Source of the DNA: Cyanophora paradoxa
Lineage: Eukaryota; Glaucocystophyceae; Cyanophorales; Cyanophoraceae
Assembly (NCBI GenBank): GCA_004431415.1
Contig: QPMI01000409.1
Span: 434,001 to 498,000, forward strand
Length of the DNA stretch: 64,000 nucleotides
Reading direction: 5' to 3'
Every line of letters starts with the position of its first letter. Position 1 is the stretch's first letter. Of this stretch, positions 11,197 to 23,700 are shown in pieces. Both the position numbers and the translations under genes were made by a program. Below the pieces are notes generated by a model, which was given only the letters and a program-made list of their open reading frames with translations, made no database searches and had not been told where the DNA came from.

Positions 11197-13610
11197 ATGC
11201 CGAAGCGTGCGCGCCATGCGCACGCTGCATACCTTTGTCGTAACGCGCCTATACCGCAGTGACGGTCAAATGGAGCGGGAAGGTCTTCGATGTGGATGTG
11301 GACTTCAACGAGCCGCCCGCCGTGTTCAAGTTCCAGCTCTTCTCGCTCTCCGGAGTGCCTCCTGAGCGCCAGAAGGTGCGCAAGCCTCCGCATGAGAGCG
11401 AATGACTGGCGGCTCATGCGTACGCGCAGATTATGGTCAAGGGCGGTATGCTGAAGGACGATGCGGACTGGAGCACGCTCGGACTGAAGGAGGTGCGTTG
11501 CTGCGTGCGGCGGAGCCCGAGCGCGCTTGACCGACTCGGAAGGGGTCGACGCTCATGATGATGGGCTCGGCGGAGCAAATTCCCGAGGCGCCGAAGGAGC
11601 AGGTCAAGTTCGTCGAGGATATGACCTCGACCGAGCTGCAGGCGAACATTGTGGTGCGATTCGCCGGCAGTCTGGTTCTTTGGCACGTCTGCTGAAGGAC
11701 TAGCAGGCCGGCCTTCCCGCGCACGTGAAGAACCTTGGAAACACGTGCGTGTGATATTTATGAAGATCTTTTCCTTTTTCCATTGCTGATTCATCTCTTC
11801 CTTTGGTTGCTTTCCTCTTGCGTGGTTCCACAGGTGCTATCTCAACGCTGTCCTTGGCCTCCTCCGGCACATCCCGGAGTTCTGCGCGGGCTTGAAGAAG
11901 TACACTGGACCGTCGCTCGGGATGCATGACCAGGGGCACAACCTCGCCATCGCCATGCGGGATCTCATCAGTGAACTTGACGGCTCTGTGGAGTCTGTCA
12001 CCCCCTTCCGCCTCGTCCACGTTCGTTTCTTTATGTGCCATTCCGTTTTTTCATTGCACTTATTTATTTTTATTCGCTTTGCAGACCGTTCGCTCTGTCT
12101 TCCCCCAGTTCAGCCAGCAGACGCCTCAGGGACACTTCATGCAGCAGGACGCCGAGGAGTGCTGGACTCAGGTTTGAATACCGCCCCCCGCTCTCACGTG
12201 GCCTCGCTGAATGGGAGCAGTGTCTCAGCCTCCTCGCACAAAAGATGGTCGAAAATCAGTCTGGGGACTCAGCGAACAAGCGGAAGAACACCATTGACCA
12301 GCTGTTTGGCATTGATCTGCGCACAACGTACGTATTTGGTTTTATGAAGGTTTTAGAATGAGCTAATGTAGAACGTGCAGGTTGAAGAACGAGGAGAGTG
12401 CCGAGGAGGGCTCGTCTGAAACGAGTGAGAGTGTTCAGAAGCTCAGCCTGCACCCCCAGCAAGAGTCCCGGCTCTTTTTCGAGTGCATCCGCAAGGTGCT
12501 TTCATGCCTGGCAACGTCCTTTTTCATCTCATAAAACTTCGCTCTCCCAACCAGAGCCTCGAGGGAGAGCTCGTGAAGAGGTCAGAGACCCTTGGCCGAG
12601 ATGCCAAGTTCAAGAAGATGCAGCGCATTGCACGCCTGCCTTCATACCTTGTCGTGCAGGTGCTCTTGCTGCTCAACAATTCCCTGAATTTCCCTGATCC
12701 ATCTTGAATGGTGCAGTTCGTGCGGTTCGAGTGGCGACCGGAGACAAAGACTCGCTGCAAGATCCTGCGGGTCTGTTGATGTTCACTGCTTGGCTGTGCA
12801 TTATCTTAGTAGCTTTCTGGCAGGAAGTGGCTGTGCCTCAGGTTCTTGACATGTTCGACTTCTGCACTGATGATCTTAAGGACCGGCTGAAGGTGCCACC
12901 CCTCCGCACTTCGCTTTTCGCGCTCGTGTTGATGCGGAACCGGACAGCCTGTTCGTGAGTCGCTGCGCATTAAGGAGGAGGAGGAGCTCCGCCTGCGCAA
13001 GGCCCAGGTACGCAGAGATGATGCCACCACACATCAGCCTGCAAGACAACTCATCGCCCGTGAGCAGAAGACGAGCCCCGATGGCGGCCCCTCGTCCTCG
13101 AATGCAGGCAATGGCGCCACAGAGGCTGCGGTGTGTGCTTTTGTCCCCGATCGCACGGCACTTTCTCACTCCTTTGGAGCAGCAGCCGGTCATAGGTCTG
13201 GCGGCAGCCACTGCTGCTGCAGCTGCAAAGAAGCACGCTGAGGAGTCCAAGCGGCTCAAGGAGCCAGGTGGGCTTGGCTCTTTATGTGGGGCGCTCGGTC
13301 ACAACAATTTTTACAGTGGGCGAGTGCGAGACTGGGCGGTACGAGCTTGTGGGCGTTCTCACCCACATGGGCCGTGCTGCTGATGGCGGACACTACGTGG
13401 CCTGGGCGAAAGAGGCAGCTGGTGAAATCATTGCTGCGAAATTTTCTCGATTGTCTGGATGCTCATTGCTCTTCTGCTTCAGACTCCTGGATCAAGTACG
13501 ATGACGACAAGGTCAGCCTTGTAAAAGACGAGGACATCCGTAAGCTCAACGGCGGCTACGGTGATTGGCACATTGCGTACCTCTGCCTCTACCGTGCCAA
13601 GAACTCCTGA
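11197..13610 (+). CDS. USP14: Ubiquitin carboxyl-terminal hydrolase 14 / Ubp6 (proteasome-associated)
   Basis: A deubiquitinase that docks on the 26S proteasome through an N-terminal ubiquitin-like domain and trims ubiquitin from substrates. Exon 1 is only ten bases: ATGCCGAAGC (11197-11206), then gtgcgc. It joins TGACGGTC to give MPKLTVKWSGKVFDVDVDF, which matches the family start. The Ubl continues with EPPAVFKFQLFSLSG and MVKGGMLKDDADW. The catalytic Cys lies in the Cys box VKNLGNTC|YLNAVLGLLRH, interrupted by an intron (AACAC|gtgcgt ... ccacag|GTGCTATCTC). Further USP motifs are QQDAEECW, LPSYLVVQFVRFEW and the His box LTHMGRAADGGHYVAWAKE. The protein ends WIKYDDDKVSLV, then WHIAYLCLYRAKNS and stop at 13610. 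The full catalytic domain is present. Composition is near 50% GC and the introns are GT-AG with T-rich 3' ends, unlike the GC-rich genes nearby. Confidence 0.95.
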
Positions 13611-13848
13611 ACTTGCTATATATTATAGCTAGCGCTAGTGGTCCGCTTGACTTGAACGAGGGCATGCTTAGCGTACACGTGACAAAAATACAGAGTAATT
13701 TTTCAACGAGAGCTTCACTGCATGCGCATGAGCCTGCTCTGTCTCAGGCGCCTCACACATACATGCAGCTGGCAGTCTGCATGGCGCCGGCACTGCGGCG
13801 TTGACGACAAATGACATAGCGAAAATGACATAGCTGTGCTGTGCCTGC
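13611..13848. other. Convergent 3' intergenic region
   Basis: About 240 bp between the stop of USP14 (+) and the stop of the unrecognised minus-strand gene. It holds TATATATTATAGCTAGCGCTAG just after USP14 and no gene that I can support. It presumably carries both 3' ends. Confidence 0.45.
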
Positions 13849-14640
13849 TTACAGAAAATCAAACGAAAAGGTTTGCTTGTGAAGAAGGCCGAAGCAGGCC
13901 AATGCCTCACGCACTGGAACTGCGGAAGTAACAACCTTCATGCATTCATTGCCGAACGAAATGCCAATTGGCATCCAGCCATCGTACTTATCCAGGAAAC
14001 TGCGCGGACGGTCAACGAAAAAGGTATAAATTTCGCAAGGGGGTGACAGACCTGAAGCCCATGTCCACCTGCACTGCTGATGTCTGTGTTGTCGCACTCC
14101 AGCAGAGCCCAGTGTGGACCAGTTGGTTTCCGGAGGTCGAAGGTAATGGACGCAGGGAACGTTGGCCTGGGCCCCGACGCAACAAGGCCCGAGGAGCTGT
14201 TGTTCAAGAAAGGCGACAGCAGGCCCGCATCCCGAGCTCTCGAAATGGACTAAAGGAACCTGATCAGCACAAGCTCATCAGGCAGTGCACAGGATCACGG
14301 ACTGTTTCACTGTACTCGATGAGAGAGCCTGAGTTGAGGAACATCCCAATGCCCGCGAGCTGGCTGCTGATAAGCGAGTTGACACATTGAGCAACCCCCG
14401 ATGGTGATTGCAAGGCTTCGCCGCTAGGCAGCGCGAATTCGAATTTGTTTTGAGGGGTACAGAGCCTTCATTAGCGCTTGCAGTTGCCAAGCGCGCGACG
14501 TCGACCGTCAACGCCTGCCGCGCCCAGAGCGCACTGCGGCATTCTGAGGTTTAGCAAGCATCTTTACATTGTCCAAGTAGACCGTTCCGTCGAGGTGAGC
14601 GCGCCAGTGCTGCACCGGCGCGTGCGATCCTTGGTGACCG
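13849..14640 (-). CDS. Unrecognised multi-exon protein
   Basis: I do not recognise this protein. On the minus strand several frame-consistent pieces behave like exons. From 5' to 3' they are: HWRAHLDGTVYLDNVKMLAK (about 14550-14610); ALPSGEALQSPSGVAQCV with SLISSQLAGIGMFLNSG and SLIEYSETVRD (about 14300-14450); FLNNSSSGLVASGPRPTF, FDLRKPTGPHWALLECDN and TDISSAGGHGLQ (about 14060-14220), followed by an intron; and FFVDRPRSFLDKYDGWMPIG, then ISFGNECMKVVTSAVPVREA, ending TFSFDFL and stop at 13849. There is no signal peptide, membrane span or known catalytic motif. The first exon and start codon are not resolved; the 5' end must lie close to the start of the SMCHD1-like gene at 14721, so the two genes are head to head. 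Codon use and GC are intermediate. Confidence 0.5.
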
Positions 14641-14720
14641 GCGCGCAGATCCCTTCGGGCTCGAGCGCTCAGGCGGACCAAGCGCGGAAGGCCGCGCGTT
14701 CGCCTGCGCCGGCGCGAGGC

Positions 14721-17700
14721 ATGGCGGCACCGCAAACGCGAAGCTTCCTTATCGTATACCAGCGCGTTGGAGAGCCGGCTCGTCAGTATGATCAGTATGA
14801 GCTCAGCGAGCTCGAGACGCCGGAGAGAGCGTACATCCGACTCCTCTCCCACGCCGCGGCGCTCGCTGGGGTTGACTCGCAGGTGCGCCATCTCAACCCT
14901 TTTGAGCGGCCCAGCCTGCCCTCGATTGCGCCCGACGCCGGCCGGGCTAGCGCTTCGAGGCTAGGCCGCACACGCAGCGCCCGCGGCGTACCCTTACTCG
15001 CCCCGCTTCCCCGCGCAGTACATCCAGCTGCTCAAACAGGTCCGTAGTCTTGAGCGTGCGCGTTCGACAACGCCGCTCGCGCCTCGCGCACGCGGCCGAT
15101 GATCGGTTTTTGTCGAGAGCAGACGGGCCGACGGCTGGAGCCGGACGACCTCTGCCCTCCAGCCGTGCTCGGCATCAAGCGGATCCTCGTCAGCTACGGG
15201 GCCACACCGAGCTCCGACGAGACCGCCCCCGCGCTCGACTCGGAGGAGGTTGAACTTGCTCCAGACGTGAATGTCTGTCGCGTCTGGCCCCTACCCCCTC
15301 GCGCGCTCCGAGCCCCGCTCATAGGCGCCGGCAGATCTACGACGTGATGGCGGCCGACATCAACTTCGAGGTCGCCCTCTCTGAGCTCATCGTGCGCCCC
15401 CCGAGGCCGCATCGCATTTCCTGGCCCGCCCCGCTAGCGCTGAAGCCGGGCGGGGGCGGGGCCGCGCGCAGGACAACAGCCTGGAGGCGACGAAGGCGAA
15501 GCTGCAGAGGAACATCGAGGTCCGCATCGACAAGGCTGCCCGCACCATCGAGATCAGCGACGACGGTGCCTGTCCTACCCCCCCCCCCCCCCCCTTCCCC
15601 CCCCCCCCCAACCACGCTTCTTCTTAAAGCATAAGGATATGGGGTACAGGGGCGTTAGAGGCGGAGGGGGGAGGGGGGGGGTCAGAGGGCACTAAAGGAG
15701 GGGGGGGGGAGGGAGAGAGAGGGGGGGGAAGGGAGGGAGGGGGGAGAGATGGCGAGGCTCCGCCAACTCCCCCTCCCCCCCTCCGACGCTGCCGCCACCC
15801 GACGCCCCGTGGACTGACGGACGTGCCGGCGCCGCAGGCTACGGCATGAGCAACGAGCAGATGAAGGAGTTCGGGCGGCTGGCGAGCAGCGGGAACGTGC
15901 GCGAGGGCCAGAGGAACGTTCGCCCGAGCCTCGTCGACCCCCTCGAGGGCTCCCGCTTCCACATGACCAGCGAGTTCTCGCGGTGCCCGGAGCGCGCCCC
16001 GCCCGCCCTGCAGCTCAGGCCTCTGACTCGGCGGCCCTCGCGCCCGCCCCAGGTTCGGGATCGGCGCCAAGTCGGCGATCTTCTTCTTCGGCCCGCTCCT
16101 GAAGCTGACCTCCAAGGTCGAGGACTCTCTGACGGTCTACAGGCTCAACATGGACCTCGTGCGCCGCTTTGAATTCCAAGCTAACAAGTGGAAGATCTAG
16201 ATAAGGAGAAATCGAAATCGGAAAAGAAAGGGCAAGGGGCGCTCGGACGCGCGCTCGTGCTGACGTTCGGTGGCGGCGCAGCGGGAGATCCAGCAGAGGA
16301 GGCAGCACGTGGCGAGGTTCGAGCAGGCGCTTGCCAACGCGGACGAGCTCGAGGTCGGCTCCTTCACGCAGTGCGGCCCCTGCGCCCCCGCCCCGAGCTC
16401 GAGCCCCTCCCGCGCCGCCCCTGCCGTCCCTCACGCGCGCGCGCCCTCGCGCAGCATCGAGATCAGCGAGGTGAACCCCGGCGTCCTGGACTCCTGGAAC
16501 ACGCACAAGACGGCGATCATCCGCTTCCTTGCCGGTCCGCTGATCCCTCGCGCTGCGCTTGCCATTGGGTTCGAGTTCGGGCCGAGCGGGGCGCGCGCGC
16601 GGGCGCAGAGACGTACCACTTTTACCTCCACGGCGGCTTCAAGCTGAACCCGGAGCGGCTCGTGCACGATCAGGCCGGCGAGCAGCCGATGCAGCTCGCC
16701 GAGGCCCTCCGCCCTCTCAAGCTCTCCGTCGTGGAGTACGAGGCGCGCCCCGGCCGCCTCGCGTGCCCCCCTCTGCTCTCTCCCCCGCCCTCGGTGTTTG
16801 ATCGCGATCGCGCAGGGCAAACAGGAGCTCGCGCGCCTGTGCGCTGCCTCCCCCGCACAGCGGCCCCTCTGCTCCCTCCCTCCTCCTGCGCATGCGGAGC
16901 CCTAGATCTGACGCCGGCCGGCGGCCGCAGCGCGCTGCCGTACGCGCTCTCGCAGCTCGAGCATCCGCCGGCAGCCATCGCGTCGGAAGTTAAGGCCGCC
17001 ATCGAGAACGAGGTCGGCGGCGCCCCGCGCTCTCGGCCCCTCGTATTCTGAAGCCTGCGCTCGCCCCCGTGGTCGTGGCCAGGTCCGGGTGCTCCACGGC
17101 TGCCTCCACCCGGTGCCCGGCGCGGCGACGGCCGCCGGCGACGACTGGCCCCGCCAGGGCGACCCCAGGTCGGCCCGGGCGCGGCCCAGCCGGCGCCGGC
17201 GACGCCGACCCACGCCCGGCCGGGGCGCAGGCTGCGGTGGGAGAAGACGTACACGGTGCAGTACGTGGACGAGAAGACGAGCTCGCGCCGCTCCGTCGAA
17301 GTCACGGTCCGCGATCGATCGCGCGGGGCCCAGCGCGGGAGCCTCGAGCTCAAGCCGGCCGGCAGGTGGTCCTGAAGTACTTCCCCGTGGCGAAGAATCG
17401 GGAGACGGTGCCGGACACGGGCCTGGGGGACCGCGAGGGGCCCAAGGTCTACACCGTCTGGCAGGGCAGGCGCGCCCCGCTGCGCGGAGGCCCCGGGCCC
17501 CGGGCCCCGCCCGCCCGCCTCGGCTCGCCCGGCCGCGCCGACGCGCCGCCCGGCAGGAGCATGGCGCAGGCGACGCTGACGAACAACAAGAAGTGGCTGG
17601 CGTGGATGGACAAGCCGGGGCGGCGGAGCAGGGAGCTCCCCTTCGAGTGCTGGCCCCGCATCCGCGGCTTCCTCTTCCTCAGCAGCGAGTTCGAGCCGCA

Positions 17701-20700
17701 GAGCCACAAGGCGCGCCCGCTCCGCCCGCCCGCCCCGCCCGCCGGCCGCGCTCCTCGCCTCGCCTCGCCCTCGGGGCGCTGAGGCGGGGGCGCAGACGCA
17801 GATGGCGGTGAACCCGGCGGCCTTCAAGGCGCTCATCGCGGACGAGTACGAGGAGCTGCGCAGGGAGTTCCGCGCCAGGGTCAAGGAGTGGCACAAGTTC
17901 GACGACGAGGCGCGCCCCTCTCATCGCTCGGGTTCGGAGGGAGAAGGGCGGCGGGGCTGAGGGCGGGGGCAGGTCTCCTGCCCGGAGCGCTTCTCGGGCG
18001 ACTTCAAGGAGCCGCGCACGAAGAAGGCGGGCGCGGCGCCGGCGCCGGCCGGCCCCGGCTGCAGCTGAGCGCCGGCGGGGCGGGCGGGGGCAGGTCATCG
18101 GGCGCACCCTCGACTTCGTCAAGCTCGGCAAGACGACGTACAAGCCGGGACACAGGGCGCGCCTTGGCCTCCCCCTCGCCTCCCCAGGCCTCCAGCCCAC
18201 CGACTGCGGCCGGGGCGGCAGGTGAAGGCGCGGTACGATCGGGAGAAGGTCTCAGGGGCCGCATCCATCCTCTTCGGCACCATCAAGGCCGTGCGCGGGG
18301 CCCGCCTGCGCTCCGGTCCAGTCCGAGGGGCCTGAGCGGGGGGGGGCCAGATCTACGTGGAGGGGGCGCCGGCCTCGCAGGAGGGGCCCGAGCCCAGCGA
18401 CGTCCCCTGGGTCTCCGTGCGCCCCGCCCCCCCGCGAGGTCCCCCTCCAAACAGAGGCCCCCGGGTGCGAGCGCGGGGCGCGCCGGCGGGCGCAGTTCGA
18501 GCAGATGTCGCTGCGGGAGTACGGCGAGCCGCGCCTCCTCAAGATCGCCGCCACCGACCTCGTCGGGATGCCCAGCGTGCGGCCCCCCGCTCGCCTGGGG
18601 GGCGGGGGCGCCGGGCGACGCCGAGGCGGGGCGGCGCAGAAAGCCGAGCTGAGCAAGGAAGAGGACCGGCTGCAGCGGCGCCTCCCCAAGTCCCTGCGCT
18701 TCTCCACGGACGTGCGCGCGCACGCATTAGAATTCTTGACGCCGGGCGGCGCTGAGCGGGAGCGAGCAGGCGGGGGCGGTGCCGGAGAGGCTGCGGGCGA
18801 GCGGGGGGGTGGAGCTGCTGGGGGTGGAGGCGGTGGACCAGGAGGGGCGGCGCCTTGACGGCCCCGAGCTCGCCCGCTTCGTCCCCGCCGTCCACCTCGT
18901 CCTCTACCGTCCGCTCCCTCCTCCGCTCCTTCCCCCCTCCGCTCTGACTCGTGTTTCTTCAGTGCGGGCGGCGGACGCCCGGGTGGAGGTGGACGGGGTC
19001 CCCGTCAAGCGCGTCAGCGCCGTGCGCCGCCCCGCGCAGCTCAGGGGGGCCTGGGGGGGCTGCCCGAGCCCCGCCCCCCGCAGGAGGGCCTGGGGGAGCT
19101 GCCGGAGAGCCTGCGGCGCTGGCGGGTGGACGGGGAGGAGTACGTGGCGAACATCCACCTCAAGAACGTCGCCCGCGACAACGACCTCTACTACTTCAAG
19201 CGCATCCAGTGCGCGAGGCCGTCGGCTCGGGCCAGGCTGGGTCCTCCGTGACGCCCGGGGGCAGGCTGAAGCACGCGGGGAGCTGGAAGCTGCGGGCGCT
19301 GGCGGTGGCGTGCGGGGGGGGCGAGAAAGGCGCCGTCGCCCTCTCCGACTCGCCCCACCGCATCGACGTCGCCCGCAGCATCACCGTCCTCCCGGGCGCG
19401 CCAGGCCTAGGGCCTAGCTGACTCTGCAGCTCGGCCCTGCAGCTGACTCGGTGGGGGCGGGGCAGACGGGCCGGTGCAGGTGGAGGCGGCGTGGCACGGG
19501 GACGGGGCCGGCTTCGGGCGGGTGGGGGAGCCCCTCCCCGGCGTCGCCGTCCTCCTCGAGGACGCCGTGCGCTCCGCCCGTCCCGAGTGGGCTCGGGGAT
19601 CCTAGCCGGCGGGAGAGAGCGCCGCATCCAGCTCGAGCTCCTTCCCGCCCCGCCCCGCCCCTCACGCGCAGCTCGCCCCCTGCAGAACGGGAACTTGCCG
19701 GTGGAGGAGCCGCCGGCCAGCATGGTCGCCAGCGTCAGCTTCACCTGCCGGGACAAGAGCTTCGAGGTGGGCGGGGCCGGGCCCCCGCTCGCGAGCCGTC
19801 CTCTACGGCCGCGCCGACGCGACCGGCGCGCCAGGTGCTGCCGGGGTTCACGCGGAAGCTTGAGAAGGGGCCGGGGGGCCGCTACTGGCTCCTCCTCGGC
19901 GACATCCGCTTCAGGGCGCGCCCCGCCCCCCTGCCGCCCCCGCCCCCGCCCCCGCCCCCCGCCCCCGCCCCCTGCCGGCCCTCGGCCCTGCTCAGGAGGG
20001 CGACAGGTGCGGGAGGGGGCGCAGCCGGCGATGCCGGCCCCCAAGGTCCCCTTCCTCGTCCAGTTCGGCCCCGCCCGCAACCCGCACTCCACCGCCGAGC
20101 TCGCCCTCGAGATCCGCGCCGGCGCGCCCCCGCGCGACCCGCGGCCCCGCCTGCCCCGCCCGCCTCACGCCTCTGCGCAGGGGCGCCGGCGCGGCTGGAG
20201 GCGTGCGCGGGTCGCCGCTGGCGCCGGCGGCCGCGGGGGCGAGCCGGCCCTGCTCGAGCGCTCGGCGGTCATCCCCCAGCTCAAGATCCGCCTCGTCGAC
20301 AAGGACGGTGCCCCCTTTCTAGAGCTTTCGAGCGCTCTCTTCTGTCTCGACGGGGCTGACGGGGCGGGCGGGCGGCCTCGGCAGGCCTCGCGGCGGACGT
20401 GCGGCAGGCGGCCTCCTCCTCCTCCGCGCGGCTGCGCGTGCGCCTCTCCGTCGAGGGCGCCCGCGTCCCCTCGGGCCTCAAGTGGGACTCCCGCCTCGTC
20501 CGCCCGCCCCGCCCCGCCCCGCCCCGCCCCGCCCCGCCCCGCCCCGCCCCGCCCCGCCCCGCGCCTTCTCCAGGTGCGTGGACGCCTGAGGCGGGGGCCC
20601 CGGCAGGTCCCCGCGAGCGGCGAGCTCGACTACGGCGGCCGCATCGAGGTGCCCCCGACCCGCAGCGTCCCCCGCCCCCTTCTCCCAGGCCCTCCCGAGC

Positions 20701-23700
20701 GCCCCGCGCGCAGGTCATCGGCAACTACGGCTCCGAAGGGTACCCCGGCTCCGCGTCGCGTCGCCCTCCACGCCTCCTGCCGACGCGGGGCGGGGCGGGG
20801 CGGCAGGCTGCTGGCCTTCGCGATCGAGGGGGGCGACGAGGCGGGGCGCCTGGAGCTCCCCTTCAGGGTCGCCCCCCGCCGCCTCCGCGTCCTCCTCCCC
20901 AAGCGCCTGCCCCCCGGCGCCACCCGCGACGCCAAGCGCAAACCGCCCGCCGCCGCCGCCGCCGCCGGGAGCAGCAGCTCCGGCGGCGAGAAGCGGCGCC
21001 GCGGGAAGAGCGACGAGGACGCGATGGAGGAGGATGAGGACGAGGAGGAGGGCGAGGAGGAAGAGGGGGAGGAGGGGGAGGTGGGGCGGAAGGGGAAGGG
21101 CGAAGACGACGAAGAAGGACAGGGGGCGTGCCGGCTGCGGGTGCGGCACGGGACGGTGCTGTCGGGCCTCGCCGTGCAGCTCGTCGACGAGCGCGGCCGC
21201 CCCGACAAGTCCGTCTCCGGCGAGCCGGTGCGCCCCCGCCGCCCGCCGGCAGCGCCGCCGTGCCCACCAGCACGCCTCGCAGCTCGAGCTCTCGTGGGAC
21301 CCGAGCCAGTCCCGCAAGTGCGGCCCGCCGCCCCAAAGCCCCCCGCCCGCCCGCCCCCGCTCGCTCGCCGGCCTTCCGAGCGAGAGCGCGGCAGGTTCCA
21401 GAACGGGCGGGCGACGCTGCCGGACATCCGGGCCTGGGAGCTCCCGCCGGCCGGCGGCAGCGGGGGCGGGGAGGGGGAGGGGCAGGGGGCGCGGGCCTGC
21501 CACGTGGCCTTCGCTGGACTCCGCGCCGACCTCTCCTTCTCCGTCTTCTGGGGTCCGCTGCTCCCCTCTCCTCTTCTCTCCTTTGCGTTGCTTAGCTTTT
21601 CTTTGCATTGCCTTCGCCTCACGCGTGTGCGCAGACGCGCCGCAGCGGCTGCGGGGGGCGCGCGAGGGGCCCCTCCCCGTGCAGAACAGGCAGCCGGCCT
21701 CCCTCCCGCTCCTCCTCCTCGCCGCCTCGGGCGACCCCGTCCCCTCCAGCGCCTTCGCCCAGGCCCGCCCCCGCGCCCCTCCCGCCCCGCCCCGCCGCCT
21801 CACGCCCCTCCGCTCCGCAGAGCGCGCACCTGGAGCTCTCCCTCGAGGAGGGCTCCCCGCTCGCCCTCGAGGTCGACCCGGCGGGCCTCGCGGTGGCCCC
21901 CGAGGAGGCCGGCGCGCTCCGCGTCTCGGGCTGGCGCCTGCGCGGCCCCGTGGATCTCGCGGGGGGCGAGGCCTCCCTCCGCGTCACCGTCCTCCGCTCC
22001 GAGCCGGCCCTGCCCCCCGACCAGCGCGCCTTCTCCGTGCCCCTCGCCCTCTCCGCGGGGCCCCCGGCCCGCCTCGCCGTCGTGGGCGAGGACGGGGCGG
22101 AGCTCGCGTCGCCCCTCGAGCTGCACAACGGGGCCGCGCTGCCGCGGCTCGCGGTGCGGGCGGTGGACGAGGACGGGTCGGTGGCGGCCTCGGCGGCCGG
22201 CGCCGTGCACGTCGAGGCCGACGAGGCCCTCCAGCTCGCCGGGCCCCGCCTCCCCGTCCGCATCCCCTCAAGGCCGGCCTCGCCCCCTCCCCTCCTCCGC
22301 GCCTCCCTCGTCCGCCCCCCGCCCCGCCCCGGCCCCCTCCAGCCGCGCCGCTGACCGTGCCCGCCCCGCCCCGCCCCGCCGCGCTCGGCCTGCAGCGGGA
22401 CCGGAGCCGCCTGCGCGAGGCCGGCGTCCACTCCATCCGCTTCGCCCTCGTCCCCGCCGGCGCCTCCGCCGTCCGCCGCCGCCCCGCCGCCTCCGCCGCC
22501 CGCCCCGTGCGCCGCCTCGCCGCGCCCCTGCTCCCCGCGCGGCCTGAGCGGGGCGGCAGGAGGTGGAGGGGCGGCGGTGGCGGTGCGGGTGGTGCCGGGG
22601 CGGAGCGGGCGGAGCGCGTCGTCCTGCGCCTCCCGCCCGGCGGCCTCGCCTGCGAGGCGGGCGCCCTCCTCCCCGACATCCCCGTGCGCCGCCCCGGCCC
22701 CGTCCCCGCCCCGCCCCCGCCCACGCGGCGCCGGGCAGGCGGAGGTGCTCTCGGAGACGGGGGCGCCCCTGCGGCTCCCCGCCGGCGCCCTCCTCGCCCT
22801 CCACGTCCACGCCTCCCGCTACAGCCCCGACGAGGCCCGCCGCCCCCGCCCGCCCCGCCCCGCCGCCTCCGCCCCCTCTGAGGCCTCCGCAGGCCCCCGG
22901 GGAGCCGCCGGGGTACGTCTTCCGGGAGGTGCCGGCCCCGCGGGAGGCGATCCGGCACGCGCTGCGCTGCGAGGTCCTCGCCGCGAGCGGCGCGCCCGAC
23001 GCCTCTGTCGCCCCGCCGCCTGCGACCTCACCGTCCGTCCGGGTGCGCCCCGGCCCTCCGCCGTCCCCGCCCCTCTGCTCGGCCCGAGGGCCGAGGCGGC
23101 GTGCAGGGGCGCCGCACGCGCTGCGGATGGCGGCGGAGGGCGGGGCGACGCGGCTGCAGCTGGGGACGGGCGCGGCGCTCCCGAGCCTCGCCCTCGAGCT
23201 CCTCGACCGCTTCGAGAACCCCGCGCCGGCGCCCGCCGGCCCGCCCCTCCGCCTCGCCTACTCCGTCTCCGGCTCGGGCGGCGCCGCGGAGGGCGCGGCG
23301 CCCCAGGTGGCGGCGGCGGCGGGGCCGGCGGCGTGGCCGGCGGGGCACGCCAGTGTCGTGCTGGCCGGCCTGACCATCGGCGACGGGTGCGGTCGCCCGC
23401 GCCCCTCGCCCCCGCCCCCGCCCCCGCCGCGGCCGGCTCAGCCTGGGCTCCTGCGTGCAGGGCGAGCGGGACGTACGAGCTGAGGGTCTCGGTGGAGGGC
23501 CTCCCCGGCGTCGCCCCCGCCGCCATCCACATCGACTTCACCAACGGTGCCCGCCCCCCGCCCGCCCCGCCCCCTCGCTCTTCTCCCCCCAGGCGACGCG
23601 GGCCGGGGCGGCAGCCGAGACGGAGCGGCTGGCGGAGGAGGCGCAGCGGGCGGAGCGGAGGCGGCGCGAGGCGGCCGCGCGCGAGGCCGACCAGCGCCTC

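Noticed and set aside
14719-14723. Overlapping start codons on opposite strands as a regulated feature
   Set aside because: GCCATGGC-like palindromes give ATG on both strands by chance, and the minus-strand frame from that ATG does not connect cleanly to the next exon.
20506-20560. CRISPR-like or tandem-gene repeat
   Set aside because: It is a perfect GCCCC microsatellite without spacers inside a eukaryotic intron.
19491-22547. A thousand-residue uninterrupted open frame on the plus strand
   Set aside because: It runs through introns of the SMCHD1-like gene and is mostly Pro/Arg/Ala from GC-rich DNA. The real protein uses changing frames joined by splicing.
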